The notes: generated by a model not told the origin, from the sequence alone. A stretch of 64,000 nt of DNA from DTU024 sp964518875 (GCA_964518875.1 CAZFHI010000005.1:34250-98249), one strand, 5' to 3'; numbered from the stretch's first letter, positions 43,056-52,875 are shown. Numbers and translations: made by a program.

Positions 43056-43361
43056 ATGAACAGAGAGGAAGTACTGGAAAAAAGCAGAAAAGAAAACAAC
43101 GACGAAATGATAATAGACGCGTTAACCAAGTCCGGAAACGCCGCGAGCAAAGCGGGGATTATAATGGCGGTTATAGTATTTTTCGCGGACAGCTTTGTAT
43201 TTGGCAAAGGCAATTATGCGGTGCTCGGCATATATTTTGGCATGATGGCCGTCCAATATATCGTTGCGTATTCAAAGCTTAATGAAAAAAAGGACCTGCG
43301 CTGGGGCGTTTTCCTTGCCTTTTTATCTATTTTTTCATTCACAGACCACTTCATAAGATAA
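43056..43361 (+). CDS. DUF6442 family small membrane protein
   Basis: This 101-residue protein opens with an amphipathic helix (REEVLEKSRKENNDEMIIDAL) and has three hydrophobic segments (GIIMAVIVFFADSF, AVLGIYFGMMAVQYIV, WGVFLAFLSIFSF), the pattern of DUF6442 proteins that travel with a small HTH regulator. The role is unknown. AAAGGAG precedes the ATG. It shares the palindrome-controlled promoter with the next gene. Confidence 0.75.
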   Translation: MNREEVLEKSRKENNDEMIIDALTKSGNAASKAGIIMAVIVFFADSFVFGKGNYAVLGIYFGMMAVQYIVAYSKLNEKKDLRWGVFLAFLSIFSFTDHFIR

Positions 43362-43368
43362 AAAATAT

Positions 43369-43575
43369 ATGGACGAAAAACTTATACTTAAAAACAGGCT
43401 TAAAGAGGCGCGGAAAGAAAAGGGCTACTCCCAACAGCGGCTTGCAGATGAGATAGGCGTTTCCAGAAACACGATAAGCTCCATAGAAACCGGCCAGTTC
43501 AACCCCACCGCAAAGCTCGCTTTAATACTTTGCATAGCCCTGGACAAGAAATTCGAGGAGCTGTTTTATTTTTAA
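43369..43575 (+). CDS. Xre-family helix-turn-helix regulator
   Basis: This 68-residue HTH protein (KNRLKEARKEKGYSQQRLAD, EIGVSRNTISSIETGQFNPT) resembles the Cro/CI single-domain regulators. Its start lies 7 bases after DUF6442. The operator in the shared promoter has two half-identical palindromes, so it likely autoregulates the pair. Such pairs are common in Clostridia as membrane protein plus cytoplasmic repressor. Confidence 0.85.
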   Translation: MDEKLILKNRLKEARKEKGYSQQRLADEIGVSRNTISSIETGQFNPTAKLALILCIALDKKFEELFYF

Positions 43576-43631
43576 AGCCCGCCGCGTTTGTTTATATTAA
43601 ATAAAGCCCGTAATCAGGCTTCGCTTATACA

Positions 43632-43670
43632 AAAACACGCTAAAGCCGCTTTGCCGCTTTAACGTGTTTT
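43632..43670. terminator. Terminator between HTH and beta-helix gene
   Basis: Arms AAAACACG and CGTGTTTT continue into TAAAGC/GCTTTA with one mismatch. It serves the converging HTH operon and the sugar operon. Confidence 0.7.
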
Positions 43671-43674
43671 ATAT

Positions 43675-45471
43675 TTACAGAATGGTGCTGAAAACGAGGT
43701 TGTCGTAAGAAGAACAATCGCTGCTGTGTGAAAACTGGACTATTCCTTCATAGCGCTCGCCATAGATGGGGGATTCCATAGTGCTTGATCCGTAGCATGG
43801 AAGGCTTAAGTCTATCTGGGCGGCGTTTATAACGGTGTTGTCGTGAAACTCTACGTTCCTGCACGATGAAAAGAATCCTGCGAGGCGCGGGCAGTCGACT
43901 ATGGTGTTTTCGCAAATCTCCACGTTTGTAAAAACAGGGTAGTCGGTGCGGCCGTCGGGCAGGTATACGCCCATGTATATCACCGCCATCTGCCAGGCGT
44001 TAAGATCGCAGTGGCGCAAAACGTTCCCGCGTATAAGCAGGTCGTCCACTCCTTGCCCTTCGCTCCAGCGGCTTTCGCAGCCCGTCTCTATTTGAATCGC
44101 GGCGCCTTGTATGTTTTCAAAAATATTGTTTTCAACCAGGCCGCGGCTTCCCTGAAGCAGAACGCCGCGCGCGCGGTTGTTTGTAAAGCGGCAGTTCCGT
44201 ATGACGTAGTCGTCCGTATGAAAGCTGCGGTGGAAAATTACGCTATCCTCGTCTAAATCAGAGGGCAGCTTTTTATTAAGGGTGAGTTCGCAGGTTCGTT
44301 CCTCCGGGTGATAGAGAACCTCCGTAATTTTACAAGTAAAGCCTGTTGGCGACAAATCCCTTTTTCGCAGCTCAATTTCGCCTCCTTTTGCAAACTGCAT
44401 AGCGCTTTGCGTAACGCGCAGGGCGAGCAGGCGGTTTTCGCCAAGGCGCCGTATTCCCATGCTGGAATTGTCGTGCAGGTTTATGCAGTCGTCTCCCGCT
44501 AAGGAAAAATCGCAGTTTTCAATAAGCAGGCGCCCTTGCGAATTGCCTACGTGCAGGCAGTCAACGGATACGGAAACGCTGCGCGCCGTTCCGGGACGCG
44601 GCATAATGCGGCATCTGTCAAAATGAAGATGGTGCACGCCTCCGCTGCTTAAAAACCCGCTGCCCGGACAGCCGTATATGGTTAGGTTTTCCATAGTTAT
44701 GTGGCTGCTTCGCGTTGTGCGCACTGCGGCCGCGTCGTATTCAAAGTGCCTGAAGTTATAGCACTGGCCTTTGGCGAAGTGTTTTTTGGACCACGCGGGG
44801 TCGCTTGTATAAATTCTCAGTTCGTTTGGCGCAAGCTTTTCCATTTCAGGAAGCAAAACGCCGCTTAACTCGCGGACGAGCAGCTGCATTTTTTCATCGT
44901 TTTCTTTGTCCCCCGCCAAATGCACATGCGTGTTGCGGTAGGGACGGAATTCAATGCCTCCCCTGCAGCCCGGCGTGTATTTTTTCGCGTCAAACGGTCC
45001 CACTATGCGAATATCCATGTTTTCAGGCACGTCTTTTTCTGAAGGAAAAACAAGATCTATAAAGCTTCCATCGTCTGCTACGCGCTTTATAACGCCAACC
45101 GTCGCAAGGGGCTTTTCATCCCACGCCCAGTCCATAACTATATTTTTAAGCTGCACTCTTTCGCAGTCCGCTATGTCCCAGTATACGTAAGGCGTATGGA
45201 ATATAAGCTCGCTCCCGTTACCTTCTATAAGCAGATCGCTTACGTTGCGAACAGACATGTGCGCGTTATAAGGCGCGCTGTAAAAATGGTAAACGCCTTT
45301 TGGAACGTCAAGCTTCGCGCAGTTTGTTTCGCGGCAAAATTGTATGGCCTTGTTAAAGGCTTTTGTATTGCACGCCCCTTTTTCCGCTCTCGCGCCAAAA
45401 TCCGTTACGCTTGCGCTTTTTCCATTAAGGCGCGGCTTTTCAATTACGAATGAATTTATTTTATGCTCCAT
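43675..45471 (-). CDS. Right-handed beta-helix glycosidase, GH110-like
   Basis: This 598-residue protein of parallel beta-helix type starts with the pectate-lyase-like DFGARAEKGACNTKAFNKAI and continues with repeated short strands (ITMENLTIYGCPGSGFLSS; NCDFSLAGDDCINLHDNSS; ENNIFENIQGAAIQIETGCE). Length and Asp-rich segments (GDDCINLHDN) resemble family GH110 alpha-1,3-galactosidases that remove blood-group B galactose, but I cannot prove that from motifs. There is no signal peptide, so it may act on imported sugars. It is third gene of the ABC operon after the two permeases. Confidence 0.6.
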   Translation of the reverse strand: MEHKINSFVIEKPRLNGKSASVTDFGARAEKGACNTKAFNKAIQFCRETNCAKLDVPKGVYHFYSAPYNAHMSVRNVSDLLIEGNGSELIFHTPYVYWDIADCERVQLKNIVMDWAWDEKPLATVGVIKRVADDGSFIDLVFPSEKDVPENMDIRIVGPFDAKKYTPGCRGGIEFRPYRNTHVHLAGDKENDEKMQLLVRELSGVLLPEMEKLAPNELRIYTSDPAWSKKHFAKGQCYNFRHFEYDAAAVRTTRSSHITMENLTIYGCPGSGFLSSGGVHHLHFDRCRIMPRPGTARSVSVSVDCLHVGNSQGRLLIENCDFSLAGDDCINLHDNSSMGIRRLGENRLLALRVTQSAMQFAKGGEIELRKRDLSPTGFTCKITEVLYHPEERTCELTLNKKLPSDLDEDSVIFHRSFHTDDYVIRNCRFTNNRARGVLLQGSRGLVENNIFENIQGAAIQIETGCESRWSEGQGVDDLLIRGNVLRHCDLNAWQMAVIYMGVYLPDGRTDYPVFTNVEICENTIVDCPRLAGFFSSCRNVEFHDNTVINAAQIDLSLPCYGSSTMESPIYGERYEGIVQFSHSSDCSSYDNLVFSTIL

Positions 45472-45476
45472 AATAT

Positions 45477-46829
45477 TTATCCTTTCACTCCGGAAGCCAT
45501 TATGCTTTCTTTAAGCTGGCGTGAAAATATAATCGAAATCAAAACGACGGGCAGAATCGTTACAAGAGCTATGCCCATAAGCGCGTTCTGCTTCGTGCTC
45601 GTGTTGTTTGATATGTTGTAAAGCGCCACGTTAAGCGTCCACAAGTCCTGCTTTTCCGTTACCATCCACGCCCAGAAAAAGTCGTTCCAGTTGCCCAGAA
45701 ACGTTTGCAGGGCTATCAAAGAAATTATAGGCTTGCTAAGCGGCATGCATATGCGGCTGTAAAGGTACAGGTTTGAAGCCCCGTCGAGCTTGGCGGCTTC
45801 AAAGTAAGAGCCCGGTATACGGTCTATAAAGCCCTTGAACAGATAAACGTAAAAGCCGTATGGGTAAAGAAAAGGCAGAAGCAGCGCCCAGTAGTTGTTG
45901 TACGCGCCCATATTGCGGTACATTATAAGCTGCGGCAGCATTATGCTTACAAAGGGTATCATCATAGCGCCCAGGAAAAACAGCAGCGTCCACCGCGCCG
46001 CGCGCGGGCTTAGCAGGCGGCTTATTACGTACCCGCAGACAGAGTCCAGAATCACCTGCGCCACTATGGCAAAGCCTATAACAAGCGCAGTATTTCCTAC
46101 AAAGCTTAAAAAGCCGTACTTCGCTATAACTTCATTGGAGCCGTACATATAGTTAGGCAAACGCATATAATGCGCAAAGCTTTCAAACAGCAGCCAGTTG
46201 TTGCGCTTCATGCTGCAATACGCAAGACTGCCTCTTAACGGAAACTTTTTTGCGAATACTTTATCAAGCTTTTCCAGCGTTTCAGCCTGGAGCACGTTTG
46301 GCGCTTCCATATTTTTGATGCCGCGAGGGTTAAACTCATAGCCTAATATTTTTGACACGCGCTGTGCGCGGTCTTTATACAGCAGCGTTTTTTCGTTAAG
46401 CACAGTGCCCTCGTAAACGCCGTAGTCCTTTTCAAGCTGGAGCTGTATCTGGTGCGCTCTGGAATAGAATATGGTTTTTCCATCGTTTATGCCGTAAAAC
46501 TTTATTTCAAAAATGGACTCGCGGTTAAGCTTAGTGTACACGCCGAACATAGAGCTTACAAGGTCCGCCTGCAGCGCGGCTTCAAGCTCTTCATCGGAGC
46601 CCTTAAAATTGGAGTAGTCAACTACTATGCTTAAAGAGTTTGCGGGGTCCGGAAAAATTTCTGGCGGCACGTCGTAAATTTTAACGTTGTCCTTCATAGC
46701 GTTGCTTATTGTAAGCGCGAAAGGGAAAAGAATTAACAGCACTGAAATTGTTGTAACGATTATAGCTACTATGCGTAGCGAGCGTTCGCTTTTTGTAAGA
46801 CGCATATTTGAATATTGTTTTTTGCTCAT
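45477..46829 (-). CDS. Carbohydrate ABC transporter permease (MalG-like)
   Basis: This 450-residue permease has the EAA loop in YFEAAKLDGASNLYLYSRICMPLSKP near the C-terminus. A large extra soluble segment (about residues 50-220) lies between the first helix and the core, making it longer than the usual 280 residues. It works with the MalF-like gene upstream to import a sugar. AAGGAG precedes the ATG. Confidence 0.85.
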   Translation of the reverse strand: MSKKQYSNMRLTKSERSLRIVAIIVTTISVLLILFPFALTISNAMKDNVKIYDVPPEIFPDPANSLSIVVDYSNFKGSDEELEAALQADLVSSMFGVYTKLNRESIFEIKFYGINDGKTIFYSRAHQIQLQLEKDYGVYEGTVLNEKTLLYKDRAQRVSKILGYEFNPRGIKNMEAPNVLQAETLEKLDKVFAKKFPLRGSLAYCSMKRNNWLLFESFAHYMRLPNYMYGSNEVIAKYGFLSFVGNTALVIGFAIVAQVILDSVCGYVISRLLSPRAARWTLLFFLGAMMIPFVSIMLPQLIMYRNMGAYNNYWALLLPFLYPYGFYVYLFKGFIDRIPGSYFEAAKLDGASNLYLYSRICMPLSKPIISLIALQTFLGNWNDFFWAWMVTEKQDLWTLNVALYNISNNTSTKQNALMGIALVTILPVVLISIIFSRQLKESIMASGVKG

Positions 46830-46834
46830 ACCGC

Positions 46835-47722
46835 TTACTCCTTTTCCGCGTGCTCAAAGCGCATCTGCACAGCCGTCATGGCGAATACTACGAGCATAAG
46901 CACTACAGAAGCCGCGGATCCGCGCCCGTAGTTAAAGTCCTTGTTGAAGGCGTTGTATATAAATATTCCCTGCGTTGTGGAGGCGCCGCTCGGCCCTCCT
47001 GAAGCGAACATGTACGGCGCGTCCAAAAGCTGCATGGCGATGGAAACGGCCATTACGAACTGAATGAATATAATAAAGCGAATGTTTGGCAGCGTGATGT
47101 ACCATATGCGCTTCCAGCCTGTGCAGCCGTCAAGCGCCGCGGACTCAAGTATGTCAGGCGAAATGCCCTGTATTGCGGACAAATAAAGAAGCACAGCTAC
47201 TCCTCCGCCTATTATTCCTGGAAACACTATGCAGAACTTAACCAGCGCTGGATCGCTCAGCCACAGCTGCGGCTCGCTGCCGAAAAACTTAACGATCTGG
47301 TTGGCAAGCCCGTAGTTCGGGTGCCATACCCAGCGCCAGATTATTACGTTTATAGATGTCGGTATAAGCGCCGGCAGAATATAAATAGTTGATACGGTGT
47401 TTTTAGCGCGCTGCAGCTCGTTTAAAAACAGCGCCTGAATTATAGGTATAAAAAACGTCATGGCAAGCTGCAGCAGTAAGAACACAAAGGTGTTCCGCCA
47501 CGCTTCCCAATAATATTTGGTGTTAAACATATTTATATAGTTTTCAAACCCTATAAACTGTCCAGGCTGCCTTATGGGGTCGTAACGGAATAAGGAAATA
47601 TACATAGCCTTGAGTATGGGATAATATTTAAGCCATACGGTAAACAGTATGGGAACCAGCAAAATCAGCCATGGAGTAATTTTCTGGCGGTAAAAATAAC
47701 TCCGGCCCGGCCTGTCTTTCAT
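46835..47722 (-). CDS. Carbohydrate ABC transporter permease (MalF-like)
   Basis: This 295-residue six-helix permease has the EAA loop in DILESAALDGCTGWKRIWYITLPN. The ATG at 47722 is chosen because GGAGG lies upstream and a normal cytoplasmic N-terminus follows (KDRPGRSYFYRQKITPW). It forms the channel with the MalG-like subunit. The ATPase is not encoded nearby, so a shared ATPase elsewhere is expected. It is first gene of the minus-strand operon. Confidence 0.88.
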   Translation of the reverse strand: MKDRPGRSYFYRQKITPWLILLVPILFTVWLKYYPILKAMYISLFRYDPIRQPGQFIGFENYINMFNTKYYWEAWRNTFVFLLLQLAMTFFIPIIQALFLNELQRAKNTVSTIYILPALIPTSINVIIWRWVWHPNYGLANQIVKFFGSEPQLWLSDPALVKFCIVFPGIIGGGVAVLLYLSAIQGISPDILESAALDGCTGWKRIWYITLPNIRFIIFIQFVMAVSIAMQLLDAPYMFASGGPSGASTTQGIFIYNAFNKDFNYGRGSAASVVLMLVVFAMTAVQMRFEHAEKE

Positions 47723-47985
47723 ATGCGGAAAGGCCTCCTTTCTATTGACCGTTTTATTGTAGCAAATTAAACCTGCAGGGCGGATACACAAAATCAACCT
47801 TTTGCGTCACTATTTTTACCCTTATGTGCTTAAAAGGGTGTTTTTCCGCCAAAAAGTCAAAATTTTTGCCCATAAAGTAGAATTTGGTGCATTTACTTTA
47901 TAAACCGTTAAGTATACACTAAACGCAGTTGAAAGGCGCGTCTATGCGCCTGTCATATTTACTTTAACAAGGAGGATATTAAGCA

Positions 47986-49296
47986 ATGAAAAAGAACCGT
48001 ATTGCTCTGCTTACCTGCATCATGATGGCGCTTACAATAATCTTTGGCGCTGTACAGGTTTCAGCGCAGGAGCATGAGCCGGTAGAAATTACCCTTTGGG
48101 TAACAAGCCGCAACCAGGACGAATTTGAAGAAGAGATGGAAGCCGCTTTCTTAAAGGAGTATCCATGGATAACTCTTAACAAGGTCGTTAAGGAAGGCGA
48201 CCCCGGCAACGAGTTTTACCAGGGCGTAGCGGCGGGCGTCGCTCCGGACTGCATAAACGGCTCGTTCACCATGATGGACCAGTACATCTCCTACGGCATA
48301 GTAAAGCCGCTTAACGAGTACCTTGACGCGTGGGAAGACACCCCCAATATTGACAAGACTTACCTTGACATGTTTACTAAAGACGGCAACGTTTACGGCT
48401 TGCCAAGCGAAGTAACGCCCATGCTGTTCGGCTACAACAAGGCCATATTAAGCGAAGCCGGCTTTGACAAGGCCCCTGAAACATGGGAAGAAGCGCTTGA
48501 AATAGCTAAAAAGGTAAACGACCCGGATAATCAGATAGCAGGCTACGCTACGCTCGCTGCGGAGTGGACCGAATGGTTCTTCCAGTACTATGTGTGGCAG
48601 GCTGGCGGCGATTTGACAAAGGAAAACGCCGACGGCACTGTAACCCTTACCTTTACTGACCCCGCGGTTATAGAGGCCGCTAAATACTACCAGAAGCTTT
48701 CAAGCGAAAAGGTGCTCCAGAGCGACCGCACGCTTAAGTTCGGCGACCTTACGGACCTGTTTGCCCGCGGAAAAATCGCCATGATGCCTTTTGCGACAGA
48801 CTGGGTAATGGACGCTGCAAACAAGGGCATGGATCTTGACGATTTAGGGCTGTGCCTGCCTCCTGCAGGACCGTCCGGCAAAACGGCGACGGCTATAGCC
48901 GGCGCGTGCTGGGTAATAAACGCCAAGAGCTCTCCTGAAAAGCAGGACGCCGCATGGGCGTACATAAGCTTTAAGCTGGGCAAGGAATGGCGCGGCAAGT
49001 ATTTTGAGAACCTGGCAAGCAAGGGAGCCATCGCTCCTATAACCATCCCCCGCACTGATATGAGCATTACGGACTTTTCAGACTTCCCTGAAGAATGGTC
49101 TCCGGTGCTCGCTGGCGTCGGCGAAGTAGGACGCCTCGAGTTCTACGGCAAGGCTACCTTCGGAAGCTACGTCGACCGCGCGGTGCAGAAGATACTTTCA
49201 GATCCTAACGCGGACCCTGAAAAGGAGTTTGCGGACGCGCAGGCTTTAGCGGAAAAAGAAGCTCTTGAAAGCTTCAACGCTTCTAACAAAAAGTAA
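47986..49296 (+). CDS. Extracellular sugar-binding protein of ABC importer
   Basis: This 436-residue family-1 solute-binding protein has a signal peptide ending VQVSAQEHE. It lacks a lipobox Cys, so anchoring is unclear. Typical motifs are ITLWVTSRNQDEFEEEM, YGLPSEVTPMLFGYNK and FARGKIAMMPFATDWV. It delivers the sugar to the permeases encoded divergently. GGAGG lies upstream of the ATG. The 263 bp between the divergent genes should hold the operator of the nearby YesN-type regulator. Confidence 0.9.
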   Translation: MKKNRIALLTCIMMALTIIFGAVQVSAQEHEPVEITLWVTSRNQDEFEEEMEAAFLKEYPWITLNKVVKEGDPGNEFYQGVAAGVAPDCINGSFTMMDQYISYGIVKPLNEYLDAWEDTPNIDKTYLDMFTKDGNVYGLPSEVTPMLFGYNKAILSEAGFDKAPETWEEALEIAKKVNDPDNQIAGYATLAAEWTEWFFQYYVWQAGGDLTKENADGTVTLTFTDPAVIEAAKYYQKLSSEKVLQSDRTLKFGDLTDLFARGKIAMMPFATDWVMDAANKGMDLDDLGLCLPPAGPSGKTATAIAGACWVINAKSSPEKQDAAWAYISFKLGKEWRGKYFENLASKGAIAPITIPRTDMSITDFSDFPEEWSPVLAGVGEVGRLEFYGKATFGSYVDRAVQKILSDPNADPEKEFADAQALAEKEALESFNASNKK

Positions 49297-49317
49297 TCAA
49301 TTAAACAAAGTTTTTGG

Positions 49318-49347
49318 GCCGCCGCAGTTTTTGCGGCGGCTTTTTTT
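49318..49347 (+). terminator. Intrinsic terminator after the sugar-binding protein
   Basis: GCCGCCGCA and TGCGGCGGC arms are followed by TTTTTTT. It should limit readthrough from the highly expressed binding-protein gene. Confidence 0.85.
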
Positions 49348-49354
49348 ATTCCAT

Positions 49355-49383
49355 TTGTTCTAACGCATATGAAATGATAAAAT
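49355..49383 (+). promoter_or_regulatory. Promoter of the two-component system
   Basis: TTGTTC (49355-49360) and TAAAAT (49378-49383) are 17 bases apart, just after the terminator. It overlaps an upstream ATG of the kinase frame and so supports the later start at 49434. Confidence 0.6.
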
Positions 49384-49433
49384 ACAAGGAAACACTTATC
49401 GCGGCGCGCCGCGGCTTTGAAAGGCAGGCATAC

Positions 49434-51356
49434 ATGAAAAGCAGAAAGATAACTAAAACCATGATCGCGCGCTTGCGCCGTATGAAAATATTTCCGCGTC
49501 TGCTTTTGGTATTCTGCGCGCTGCTTATAACTTCCACCTTGTTTATAACGCTGTTTAACCAGGCGAGCTACGGAAGAGAGCTTGAAACTAACGTATCGCG
49601 CTATCTTGGCGTGCTTTCAGAAAACGCTGCTATGAAGCTTGGGAAGGAAAAAAACAGATTTGAGGATTTTTTGCTTGAAATCACAAAGGACGAAGCGCTT
49701 TTTGAAGCGGCGGCTGAAAACGAGCTGCTGTTCATGCGGGAAAACCACGGCGGCGTTAAAGTAAGCGAAAAAATAAATGAAAACAGCAGGCTTATAGAAA
49801 GCGGCCTGCTCAGCGCAAAAAGGCGCATGCAGGGCGTAAAGGCTCTTCTGCTTGTAACTAAAACCGCTCAGTACCGCATGGCTTCAGGCGCGGACAGCCC
49901 TCGCGGCGCTTATGCGCGAGATTTGCCCGCTTTTCGCCGCCACGATATATATACGCTCGCTGAAAAAGCCGACGGCTACCCCGTATGGCGGGACTCCACC
50001 GCCGATTCTTCCTTTATTTTGTACGATAACGAGCAGGACAGGCTTGGCATAGCGGGCTGCATCACCGTGTCCTGCCGAGTCTTTGATCCCCTAAGCAGGG
50101 AACCGCTCGGCGTTCTTTTATGCTGCATATACCCCAAGCACTTTACGGAGCTTCTGAGCGAATACGCGAGGCAGGACGGCTTAAACACGTTTGTCGTAGG
50201 CGACGGAGGCATGGTTGAGGGTATTGCCGCCACGCTCGACGCGCCGCCTTTCCCTCCGCAGCGCGAAAGCTTTTTGAAGCGCGTTTTTTACGAGCACAAC
50301 GGCTCTCTTTCGCTTGAAACTGAAGGAAAGACCCTGCTTGCGAGCTTTTCAGGCGACGTCGGAACGCCCATGCATATAGTTAACCTGACGTATAAGGACT
50401 ACGCCTTAAGGCAGATTTCACGCATGGGATGGATAAACATTTTTGTGGTGTGCGCCGTTATTATTATAGGGAGCTTCTTTTGTTACATCGCGGCCGCCAG
50501 CATTTCAAGGCCCGTAAACCGGCTTATAAAAGCCATGAAGCGCGTTGGGGCGGGCGATTTTTCAGCCGCGTACCGCGCTGAAAGCCGCGATGAAATAGGC
50601 GTGCTGTGCGACGAGTTCGACCGCATGGTAGAAGCCATGAAGGAGCTTATAGACAGGGTGTATGTTTCTGAAATAAGAGAAAAGGAGCTCGCCTTAAACG
50701 AAAAAAGCGCCCAGCTGGACGCTATGCAGATGCAGATAAACCCTCACTTTATGTATAACACCCTGGATATGATACGCTGGGAGTGTATGTATGAAAACGG
50801 AGCGGAAAGCCCCGCGTCAGACATGATAGAAAAGTTCTGCGATCTTATGCGCATGAGCGTTAAAGCAGGCAGCAGCAAGGAAACGGTGGAAGAAAGCCTT
50901 AAACACGCTTCAACGTATCTTGACGTTGTGAACTTCCGTCATACGGACAAAATTAAGCTTGAAGTACAATTATCCTTTGATAAGAAGCGCTATTTAATCC
51001 CAAGGCTTTGCCTGCAGCCCATTATTGAAAACGCCGTAAAGCACGGCTTTGAATGCGCAAATCATGAAAGCCGCGTTATAACGATACAAGGCGAAAAAAC
51101 ACGGGACGGCAGGCTTATTATAATTGTTAAAGACAACGGCGCGGGCATGACGCAGGAAAAGCTTAAAGAGATACGGGAATTTTTAGACAGCGAGGAGGCG
51201 ACGCAGGACAACATAGGCCTGCGCAACGTTCACAGGCGCTGCAGGCTTTGCTACGGCGAAAGCTTCGGCGTGTCCATAGAAAGCGAAAAAGGTTCAGGAA
51301 CAACGGTAACGCTTACAATTCCTGCGGAAGAAAAAGACGCGGAAGGGAAAAAATAA
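49434..51356 (+). CDS. Sensor histidine kinase, YesM family
   Basis: This 640-residue kinase has two membrane helices (RLLLVFCALLITSTLFITL near residue 20; WINIFVVCAVIIIGSFFCYI near 340) around a large outside sensor. A HAMP domain (RPVNRLIKAMKRVGAGDFSA), a His_kinase domain with MQINPHFMYNTLD, where H is phosphorylated, and an HATPase region (PIIENAVKHGF; DNGAGMTQEKL) follow. It probably senses the sugar or its binding protein. AGGCAGG precedes the ATG. Confidence 0.92.
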   Translation: MKSRKITKTMIARLRRMKIFPRLLLVFCALLITSTLFITLFNQASYGRELETNVSRYLGVLSENAAMKLGKEKNRFEDFLLEITKDEALFEAAAENELLFMRENHGGVKVSEKINENSRLIESGLLSAKRRMQGVKALLLVTKTAQYRMASGADSPRGAYARDLPAFRRHDIYTLAEKADGYPVWRDSTADSSFILYDNEQDRLGIAGCITVSCRVFDPLSREPLGVLLCCIYPKHFTELLSEYARQDGLNTFVVGDGGMVEGIAATLDAPPFPPQRESFLKRVFYEHNGSLSLETEGKTLLASFSGDVGTPMHIVNLTYKDYALRQISRMGWINIFVVCAVIIIGSFFCYIAAASISRPVNRLIKAMKRVGAGDFSAAYRAESRDEIGVLCDEFDRMVEAMKELIDRVYVSEIREKELALNEKSAQLDAMQMQINPHFMYNTLDMIRWECMYENGAESPASDMIEKFCDLMRMSVKAGSSKETVEESLKHASTYLDVVNFRHTDKIKLEVQLSFDKKRYLIPRLCLQPIIENAVKHGFECANHESRVITIQGEKTRDGRLIIIVKDNGAGMTQEKLKEIREFLDSEEATQDNIGLRNVHRRCRLCYGESFGVSIESEKGSGTTVTLTIPAEEKDAEGKK

Positions 51357-51357
51357 A

Positions 51358-52875
51358 ATGTACAGGGTTTTGCTGGTAGACGACGAGGAAATTGTAACGC
51401 AGGGGCTTACGCGCTTCGTGCGGTGGGAAGACGCGGGCTTTGAAGTCGCCTGCGCGGTTTCAAGCGTGGAAAGCGCGCTTGAGTTTTTGGAAAACGAACC
51501 CGTGGACCTTGTAATAACGGACGTGCTTATGCCCGTTAAAACAGGGCTGGATTTAATAAGCGAGCTCAATAAAAAGTATCCGGCAATAAAAACCGTTCTT
51601 CTTTCAGGGTACAGCGAATTTGAGTACGTGCAGCAGGCGCTCAGGCTCGGCGCGCTGGATTATCTTACCAAGCCTGTGAACTTCTCTATGCTTAAAGCCC
51701 TTTTAAAAAAAATACGCGATACGCTTGATGAGGAAAAGCGCGAAACGGCTTTTGACAAGCGCGTTCGCGAAACGCTCGCACAGACCCTTATTATGAACTA
51801 CGCCAACGGCTTCCCTTTTAACGAGGAGCGCGTGCGCTCGTTTCTTAACGTTAATTCGCCCGTTACAGTCGTCCGCATGGCTTCGCGCGGGCGCGAAAAA
51901 CTCAAAAAGGAGCTCGCTTTGCGTTTTAAAGACGCTTTTAAGCCGTGCCACACCGTTTTCCCAATGGATGAAGAAATGATGGCGGTGCTTGAAGGCGAGC
52001 GCGAACCGTCCAAACTTTACGCGGAGCTTGAAAAATTCGCTCATAGCGAAGAAAAGCGTCAGCCGCTGTGCATAGGCGTTTCAGAGCGGCAAAGCGGATA
52101 CCGCAGCTTGCGCGCAGCGTCAACGCAGGCGATACGCGCTATGCGCTACCAGAGCGCCCGCAGCGGTAAAGGCGTTATGCTGTATGAATGGGTTAGGGAA
52201 ATGTACTTGGGCTTTGGCAAAGAAGCGGAAGCCGCCGTACGCGAAATGACGGAGCTTATCGCGGCGCCTGAAAGCAGGCTTAAGCTTAACGCGGTTTTTT
52301 CTTCGATGCTGTCGTCGCTTGAAGCGGGAGAGGACTTTTCTCTTGACAAGGCGCGGCGCTTCTGCGTACAAACGCTTGTGGAGCTGGACGCGCCCATACA
52401 GCAGCTTAAATTACAGGACTATCCCCGCCACGAGCTTTTAAGCGAAACGCTTATGGACGTTATGGGGGCTGAAAATTTAAGGCAGCTCGGCGCCGCCATG
52501 TCGCAGTTCCTGCGCAGGCTTACGGACCACATAGCGCGCATGGACGAAAAGAAAGCCACGGGAGAGCTTATAGACAGAGTAAAAGCGTATATCAATGCCC
52601 ATTTCGCGGAAAAGCTAACGCTCGTGGTGCTTTCCGAAGCCTTTTACATAAGCCCTGTGTATTTAAGCCGATTGTTCAAGCGCAAAACGGGCGTTAATTT
52701 CGTTGAATACCTTACGAGCGTAAGGCTTGAAAAGGCAAAGGAATACCTGCGCGACCCAAAGCTTAAGATATACCACGTATCTGAAATGGTCGGCTACGAA
52801 AACCCGCGCTATTTTGCCCGCCTGTTCAAAAAAGCCACAGGCCTTACTCCCCAGGATTACAGGGATCGCTTATAG
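51358..52875 (+). CDS. Response regulator with AraC-type DNA-binding domain (YesN family)
   Basis: This 505-residue protein has a receiver domain at 1-120 (VLLVDDEE; phosphorylated Asp in LVITDVLMPVKTG; TKPV Lys), a middle region of about 250 residues, and an AraC HTH at the C-terminus (LSEAFYISPVYLSRLFKRKT; VSEMVGYENPRYFARLFKKA). It starts one base after the kinase stop, so the two form a cotranscribed pair. It should regulate the neighbouring ABC and beta-helix genes. Confidence 0.93.
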   Translation: MYRVLLVDDEEIVTQGLTRFVRWEDAGFEVACAVSSVESALEFLENEPVDLVITDVLMPVKTGLDLISELNKKYPAIKTVLLSGYSEFEYVQQALRLGALDYLTKPVNFSMLKALLKKIRDTLDEEKRETAFDKRVRETLAQTLIMNYANGFPFNEERVRSFLNVNSPVTVVRMASRGREKLKKELALRFKDAFKPCHTVFPMDEEMMAVLEGEREPSKLYAELEKFAHSEEKRQPLCIGVSERQSGYRSLRAASTQAIRAMRYQSARSGKGVMLYEWVREMYLGFGKEAEAAVREMTELIAAPESRLKLNAVFSSMLSSLEAGEDFSLDKARRFCVQTLVELDAPIQQLKLQDYPRHELLSETLMDVMGAENLRQLGAAMSQFLRRLTDHIARMDEKKATGELIDRVKAYINAHFAEKLTLVVLSEAFYISPVYLSRLFKRKTGVNFVEYLTSVRLEKAKEYLRDPKLKIYHVSEMVGYENPRYFARLFKKATGLTPQDYRDRL

